From an uncultured Agathobacter sp. (GTDB lineage Bacteria; Bacillota; Clostridia; Lachnospirales; Lachnospiraceae), in NCBI GenBank assembly GCA_945910395.1, contig CAMDYX010000018.1:1-46025 (forward strand): a DNA stretch of 46,025 nucleotides, in the 5' to 3' direction. Within the stretch, counting starts at the first letter, position 1, and each line of letters starts with the position of its first letter. Positions 42,096-46,025 of this stretch are shown piece after piece. Made by a program: the position numbers and the translations under genes. Under the pieces are notes generated by a model that was not told the origin of the DNA, ran no database searches, and worked only from the letters and a program-made list of their open reading frames with translations.

Positions 42096-42326
42096 ATGAA
42101 AGAATTAGTTGAAGTAATTGCAAAATCATTAGTAGACAATCCGGAAGAAGTAGTTGTTACTGAAACCGAGAATGAGAAAGCAATTGTTTTGGAATTACGT
42201 GTTGCACAGTCTGATATGGGCAAAGTAATCGGCAAGCAGGGACGTATTGCAAAAGCAATCCGCGCCGTGGTAAAGGCCGCAGCCTCAAAGGAAGACAAAA
42301 AGGTTATTGTCGAGATTGTACAGTAA
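42096..42326 (+). CDS. khpA: KH domain RNA-binding protein (KhpA/YlqC)
   Basis: A 76-residue single-KH protein, MKELVEVIAKSLVDNPEEV followed by the KH loop VAQSDMGKVIGKQGRIAKAI. KhpA proteins bind RNA with partner KhpB/EloR and influence division and small RNA function. The ATG at 42096 is preceded by GTGGGGTGAACGT; a longer frame upstream lies inside rpsP. A terminator follows. Confidence 0.94.
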   Translation: MKELVEVIAKSLVDNPEEVVVTETENEKAIVLELRVAQSDMGKVIGKQGRIAKAIRAVVKAAASKEDKKVIVEIVQ

Positions 42327-42333
42327 ACCATAT

Positions 42334-42365
42334 AAGCCGTCTCAAGCTTTTGAGACGGCTTTTTT
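42334..42365 (+). terminator. Terminator after the KH gene
   Basis: AAGCCGTCTCAA (42334-42345) pairs perfectly with TTGAGACGGCTT (42350-42361) and ends in a T-run to 42365. rimM starts 33 nt further on, so its expression may rely on read-through. Confidence 0.95.
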
Positions 42366-42398
42366 CAAATTATGAAAAGACGGTTGAGAGGATAGTGT

Positions 42399-42905
42399 AT
42401 GGAAGAGTTATTACAGGTCGGGGCCATCACATCAACCCATGGAATAAGGGGAGAAGTCAAGGTGTTTCCTACGACAGATGATCCAAAGCGTTTTTGTAAA
42501 TTAAAGCAGGTGATTCTGGATGATGGAAAGTCAAAAAAGAATCTTGAGGTGGAAAGTGTTAAATTTTTTAAGAATCTTGTGATTCTGAAATTTAAGGGCC
42601 TTGATGATATTAATGAGGTAGAAAAGTACAGGAAGGCAACTCTTTGGGTGACAAGAGATCAGGCCGTTCCATTAAAAAAGGACGAATATTTTATCGCGGA
42701 TCTGATCGGTTTATCTGTTGTGACAGAGGACGGTGAAGAACTGGGAAATATTACAGATGTCATACAGACCGGAGCAAATGATGTGTATGTTGTAGCAAAA
42801 GAGGGGGAAGAGGAGCTTTTAATCCCTGCAATCAAGGACTGTGTGAAAAATGTGGATCTGGAGAATCGGGTAATGACGATTTTTCTTATGCCCGGGCTTC
42901 GATAG
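42399..42905 (+). CDS. rimM: Ribosome maturation factor RimM
   Basis: Assists 30S head assembly through S19. The 168-residue protein has the N-terminal barrel (LLQVGAITSTHGIRGEVKVF, PTTDDPKRF) and the PRC-like C-terminal barrel (EYFIADLIGLSVVTEDGEEL, VYVVAKEGEEELLIPAIKD). It is normally followed by trmD, but here a DUF4190 gene intervenes. Confidence 0.96.
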   Translation: MEELLQVGAITSTHGIRGEVKVFPTTDDPKRFCKLKQVILDDGKSKKNLEVESVKFFKNLVILKFKGLDDINEVEKYRKATLWVTRDQAVPLKKDEYFIADLIGLSVVTEDGEELGNITDVIQTGANDVYVVAKEGEEELLIPAIKDCVKNVDLENRVMTIFLMPGLR

Positions 42906-42950
42906 AAAACGGTTTGTACCAGATGATGTATAAAAAGTGGAGAAACGAAA

Positions 42951-43628
42951 ATGGCAAGATATATAAGGGAAGAAGTATTAAATCAGCCGGATGATTTTGT
43001 AAATTATATGATGAATGATTTTTTGACCAAGCATGGGTTTAAATATGAGAATTTTAAAGGTCAGATGGTCTACCGCGCAGGCGGAGGACTGATTGAGCTT
43101 CCGAAATTTATCACATGGAGCTATTTTAACGGAGTGATTCATATTGAAGCGTGGGTTCGCGTGCTATGGCTTCCGGGGGTTTATGGCAAAGAGAATGATA
43201 TGAGTGGTTTTTATGGCGCTGTTGTAAAGGATATGTACAAAAAGGATGTAGAGCAGTTGATTTCGTTGCTGCATCAGCCACTGAATCAGTCAGCAGTGCA
43301 GCCGGGAATGTCACAGCAGCCGGGAATGCCACCACAGCCTGGGATGCCACCGCAACCGGGAATGCCACAGAATGGTCCAATTCTGGTGCAGGGAGTGGAT
43401 ACTTCAAGATATGCAAATTTCGCTCTGGGATTTGGCATCGCAGGTCTTGTGTTAAGCTGGTCCTATTTGGGTATTGTATTTAATATTATCGCTATCATAT
43501 ATGCAGTAAAGGGAAAGACGTCTGCAAAGAAGGGTAGAGCAACCGCCGGTATGGTATGCGCCATCATTGGACTTGCAATTGTAGTACTTTGTTTCCTTGG
43601 TGGATTTATCATTGGACTTTTAGGATGA
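42951..43628 (+). CDS. DUF4190-type membrane protein with PQPGM repeats
   Basis: A 225-residue protein of unknown function. The N-terminal 110 residues form a soluble domain (ILNQPDDFVNYMMNDFLTKH-like, GLIELPKFITWSYFNGVIHI) that may bind a ligand or partner. A low-complexity linker repeats PGMPPQ four to five times. The C-terminus has two hydrophobic helices (ALGFGIAGLVLSWSYLGIV, MVCAIIGLAIVVLCFLGGF) with the small GRATAGMV loop of the DUF4190 family. It lies between rimM and trmD, four nt before trmD, an unusual place for it. Confidence 0.75.
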   Translation: MARYIREEVLNQPDDFVNYMMNDFLTKHGFKYENFKGQMVYRAGGGLIELPKFITWSYFNGVIHIEAWVRVLWLPGVYGKENDMSGFYGAVVKDMYKKDVEQLISLLHQPLNQSAVQPGMSQQPGMPPQPGMPPQPGMPQNGPILVQGVDTSRYANFALGFGIAGLVLSWSYLGIVFNIIAIIYAVKGKTSAKKGRATAGMVCAIIGLAIVVLCFLGGFIIGLLG

Positions 43629-43632
43629 TTAT

Positions 43633-45126
43633 ATGAACTTTCACATTTTATCCCTTTTTCCGGAAATGGTTCTGGGCGGTTTAGCCACCAGCATTACCGG
43701 AAGGGCAATGAAACAGGGAAAACTGAATATCGAAGCGGTTGACATTCGCGATTTTTCGAAAGACAGGAATAAAAGAGTGGATGACTATACCTATGGTGGC
43801 GGTGCCGGAATGCTGATGCAGGCTCAGCCGGTGTACGATGCCTGGGAATCGGTAGCAAAAAAGATTGCACAAAATAGTGTAACAAAAACCTTCCCGGGGG
43901 ACTGCTCAAAGAAAGTTCGTACCATTTATGTAACGCCCCAGGGAACGCCTTTTTCCCAAGCAATGGCGGAGGATTTTGCAAAGGAAGAGGAGCTTGTGAT
44001 TCTGTGCGGCCATTATGAAGGAATTGATGAGCGTGTGTTGGAAGAGATTGTCACGGATTATGTCTCCATCGGAGACTATGTGCTGACCGGCGGAGAATTA
44101 GCGGCAATGGTGATTGTTGACGCCGTATCAAGACTCGTTCCGGGAGTGCTTCACAATGAGGTCTCCGCAGAAACGGAATCCTTTCACGGAAATCTATTAG
44201 AGTATCCGCAGTACTCCAGACCCAGTGTGTGGCATGAAAAAGAGGTTCCAGCAATTCTCCTTACCGGAAACCAGAAGGAGATTGATAAATGGAGAAGAGA
44301 GCAGGCGGTTCTGCGAACAAGGCAGAGAAGACCGGATCTGTTTAGAACCTATTGCAGGCTTGAAAAAATAAAGGAAGCTCTTTGCACTGAAAAGCTTCTT
44401 CATACGGATATGATTGCCGCAATAGACCGGGGAAGTGCCAAAGTTGTTTTTTGGAAAAAGGAAGAGATTCTGTTATACGATCTGCAGACGGATATCTATT
44501 ATCATACAAATCTTTCCCAAAGTAGCAGGCAGAGCTTTTTGCAGGGATTTGTAATGGAGGAGAATGATGTTTTGTCCAAGCATCCCTGTAATTGTCTGGT
44601 ACTTCATCAGCAGAAATTTGTAAAAAGAGCGGAACTGCTTTTTGAATTAAAGAAAACTATGTCCTGCAATCAGGTCGTATACACCAGACATGAAAAGGCA
44701 CCGGTATCCGGATTGTATCGCCCGGATGGAAAATGTATGCCAAACGGACTTGTGATAAAGCAGCTTACAAAAGAACATGCCAAACTTGTATCAGAGGCTT
44801 ATCTTACGATGGATAAGGAGTATGTCGAGGAACGCATCCTGTCTGGCGCAATGATCGGCGCCTTTGTCGAAGAAAAAATGCTGGGATTTTGTGGAAACCA
44901 TAACGACGGGGAGATTGGCATGCTCTATGTATATCCGGACTACCGGAGACAGAAAGTAGCCAAGGCTTTGGTTACTTATCTGATCAATCAGAAGCTGGAT
45001 ACGGGGCAGGTGCCATTCGGTCAGATCGTTGATACGAATGAAAGCAGCAGGAAGCTAGCAGAAGGCTTAGGAATGTATACTTCCAAAACTCAGCTATACT
45101 GGCTGGAAAAAAAGGAAAATGCATAG
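43633..45126 (+). CDS. trmD: tRNA (guanine37-N1)-methyltransferase fused to a GNAT acetyltransferase
   Basis: A 497-residue two-domain protein. Residues 1-250 are a complete TrmD: MNFHILSLFPEMVLGGLATS, YGGGAGMLMQAQPV, ILCGHYEGIDERV, the trefoil-knot SIGDYVLTGGELAAMVIVD and RRPDLFRTYCR at the end. TrmD makes m1G37 in tRNAs and prevents frameshifting. After about residue 255 comes a second region of about 240 residues ending in a GNAT domain (NDGEIGMLYVYPDYRRQKVAKALVTYL, IVDTNESSRKLAEGLGMY). The middle part (residues 260-380) is not recognised. The frame is continuous with no internal ribosome binding site noticed. Substrate of the GNAT part is unknown. Confidence 0.93.
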   Translation: MNFHILSLFPEMVLGGLATSITGRAMKQGKLNIEAVDIRDFSKDRNKRVDDYTYGGGAGMLMQAQPVYDAWESVAKKIAQNSVTKTFPGDCSKKVRTIYVTPQGTPFSQAMAEDFAKEEELVILCGHYEGIDERVLEEIVTDYVSIGDYVLTGGELAAMVIVDAVSRLVPGVLHNEVSAETESFHGNLLEYPQYSRPSVWHEKEVPAILLTGNQKEIDKWRREQAVLRTRQRRPDLFRTYCRLEKIKEALCTEKLLHTDMIAAIDRGSAKVVFWKKEEILLYDLQTDIYYHTNLSQSSRQSFLQGFVMEENDVLSKHPCNCLVLHQQKFVKRAELLFELKKTMSCNQVVYTRHEKAPVSGLYRPDGKCMPNGLVIKQLTKEHAKLVSEAYLTMDKEYVEERILSGAMIGAFVEEKMLGFCGNHNDGEIGMLYVYPDYRRQKVAKALVTYLINQKLDTGQVPFGQIVDTNESSRKLAEGLGMYTSKTQLYWLEKKENA

Positions 45127-45129
45127 AGT

Positions 45130-45314
45130 AACTTTCATTTCGGATTTGTGTTACTGAATGAATTTGCATATTTGAATCAGAACCCACTCTCGTTTGTAAA
45201 AAGCGTAGCGGTACTAAATTCGCAATAAATTGCTCATTAAGTACCGACGCTTTTTAAACGTTCTGATTCAAATAGCAAAATTCATTCTCAGTAACACAAA
45301 TTCGAAAAGGAATT
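45130..45314 (+). repeat. Large intergenic palindrome, copy R9 (complete)
   Basis: AACTTTCATTTCGGATTTGT and GTTACTGAATGAATTTGC pair with ATTCATTCTCAGTAACACAA and ATTCGAAAAGGAATT. Middle arms ATTTGAATCAGAAC/GTTCTGATTCAAAT and inner AAAAAGCGTAGCGGTAC/GTACCGACGCTTTTT follow. The tip TTACTG/CAGTAA differs from R3 (TTCCTG) and R4 (GTCTG) on both sides. It occupies most of the 314-nt gap between trmD and rplS. Confidence 0.93.
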
Positions 45315-45324
45315 AAAATAATGC

Positions 45325-45353
45325 TTGATTTTGGCAAGGGATTGTGATAGAGT
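45325..45353 (+). promoter_or_regulatory. Probable promoter and leader of rplS
   Basis: -35 TTGATT (45325-45330), 17-nt spacer, weak -10 TAGAGT (45348-45353). A leader of about 80 nt follows before rplS. L19 leaders with autoregulatory structure are known in Firmicutes; I cannot confirm the consensus here. Confidence 0.55.
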
Positions 45354-45440
45354 ATCAATGTTGTGAATAAAAAGTGATGGTCCTCTGTTGCGAAGTAGTA
45401 GTAGCATTAAGAACGTCAAAATGATTAGGAGGTCACAAAA

Positions 45441-45794
45441 ATGAACGCAAGTGAAATTATTAAGAACATCGAAGCTGAGCAGTTAAAGGCAGAGGTACCG
45501 GAGTTCGCTGTTGGTGATACCGTTAAGGTCTACGGTAAAATCAAGGAAGGAAACCGCGAAAGAATTCAGATTTTCGAAGGAACTGTTATTAAGAAGCAGA
45601 ACGGAAGCAACCGTACAACATTTACTGTTAGAAAGCTTTCTAATGGTGTAGGTGTTGAGAAGACCTGGCCGCTCCACTCTCCAAACGTAGAGAAGATTGA
45701 AGTCGTACGTAACGGTAAAGTACGTCGTGCAAAGCTTTACTACTTAAGAGATCGTGTAGGTAAGTCTGCAAAGGTTAAAGAGTTAGTAAAATAA
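45441..45794 (+). CDS. rplS: 50S ribosomal protein L19
   Basis: A 117-residue protein of the subunit interface. The conserved stretches [55 protein letters not shown] and [20 protein letters not shown] identify it. AGGAGG lies 7 nt or so before the ATG. It has its own promoter because R9 separates it from trmD, and is followed by a strong terminator. Confidence 0.98.
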   Translation: MNASEIIKNIEAEQLKAEVPEFAVGDTVKVYGKIKEGNRERIQIFEGTVIKKQNGSNRTTFTVRKLSNGVGVEKTWPLHSPNVEKIEVVRNGKVRRAKLYYLRDRVGKSAKVKELVK

Positions 45795-45808
45795 GCGTTT
45801 GAAACAGG

Positions 45809-45846
45809 AAACTGCCACTTTAGAATACTAAGGTGGCAGTTTTTTT
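45809..45846 (+). terminator. Terminator after rplS
   Basis: CTGCCACTTTAG (45812-45823) pairs with CTAAGGTGGCAG (45828-45839) with one G-T wobble, with AAA/TTT extension and a T-run to 45846. The remaining 179 nt to the window end hold no visible gene. Confidence 0.94.
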
Positions 45847-46025
45847 GGGCAATCTTTTTATATACATATCTAAAATTGTAAAATACTTTTTTAGTATGTA
45901 TGGATTTACGGACTGTACATACAAAGAAATAGCTAATCGCTTTTTGGGTATGTGTTTTTGTTACCGTTTTTGGTCAAGTCCTTTTTTGTGTGTAAATTCA
46001 CCTTTAGGCAACAACTGGCTATGCA

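Noticed and set aside
1-45314. The R-family repeats as a CRISPR array
   Set aside because: Copies are kilobases apart, 175-200 bp long, palindromic and diverged, with no spacers and no cas genes.
45847-46025. Possible gene or RNA after the rplS terminator
   Set aside because: AT-rich with no coherent reading frame, ribosome binding site or clear fold before the window ends.

Overview
The window reads as chromosomal core DNA of a low-GC anaerobic Firmicute, most likely a Lachnospiraceae-type Clostridium. Supporting this are the gene sets rpmE–DUF1385–prmC–prfA, DUF177–rpmF–plsX–acpP–rnc–smc–ftsY and ylxM–ffh–rpsP–KH–rimM–trmD–rplS, a ferredoxin-type [FeFe] hydrogenase, a DUF4364 protein, AGGAGG-like ribosome binding sites and consensus sigma-A promoters. 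Almost all genes lie on the + strand; only malic enzyme, DUF4364 and tmcAL are on the - strand. I saw no rRNA, tRNA, CRISPR array or intact transposase.

Layout. 0.1-1.6 kb: dapA and a flavin reductase. 2.1-3.8 kb (-): DUF4364 and NAD malic enzyme, divergent from rho. 4.1-8.9 kb: rho, rpmE, DUF1385, prmC, prfA. 8.9-9.6 kb: non-coding and repeat-rich, with a gene remnant. 9.6-11.3 kb: small accessory genes (DUF3784, a lipoprotein, GNAT). 11.4-13.6 kb: an HPr-like/lrgA/lrgB/FadR-type regulator operon with a strong palindromic operator on its promoter. 13.7-17.0 kb: a GH114-like lipoprotein, a coiled-coil membrane protein and a LytTR/LiaF-like pair. 17.2-19.7 kb: a Fur/PerR regulator and a 681-residue [FeFe] hydrogenase-rubrerythrin fusion. 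20.1-23.5 kb: RNase H, an EAL phosphodiesterase and aroB. 23.7-26.5 kb: tmcAL (-) and ackA. 26.6-35.4 kb: DUF177, rpmF, a phosphodiester glycosidase, plsX, acpP, rnc, smc. 35.7-45.8 kb: ftsY, ilvA, an S1 protein, ylxM, ydcF, ffh, rpsP, KH, rimM, a DUF4190 protein, a trmD-GNAT fusion and rplS.

The main structure that genes do not explain is a family of large intergenic palindromes, about 175-200 bp when complete. Nine copies (complete, half or core-replaced) lie at transcription-unit boundaries, all in the same orientation. Their two arms change together from copy to copy, so pairing is kept while sequence drifts. One copy runs from the stop codon of aroB to the stop codon of tmcAL. One has its core replaced by an unrelated structured segment. 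A 43-nt mini-palindrome with the same motif lies beside another.

Other points of interest are the hydrogenase-rubrerythrin fusion, which keeps a good internal ribosome binding site and start codon and sits beside perR; the trmD-GNAT fusion; the double TGGTnnnACCA operator of the lrg operon; LytTR-type direct repeats; and two intergenic clusters of a short ATTACAKATAA motif in both orientations. All functional assignments come from motif recognition by eye; no database search was run.
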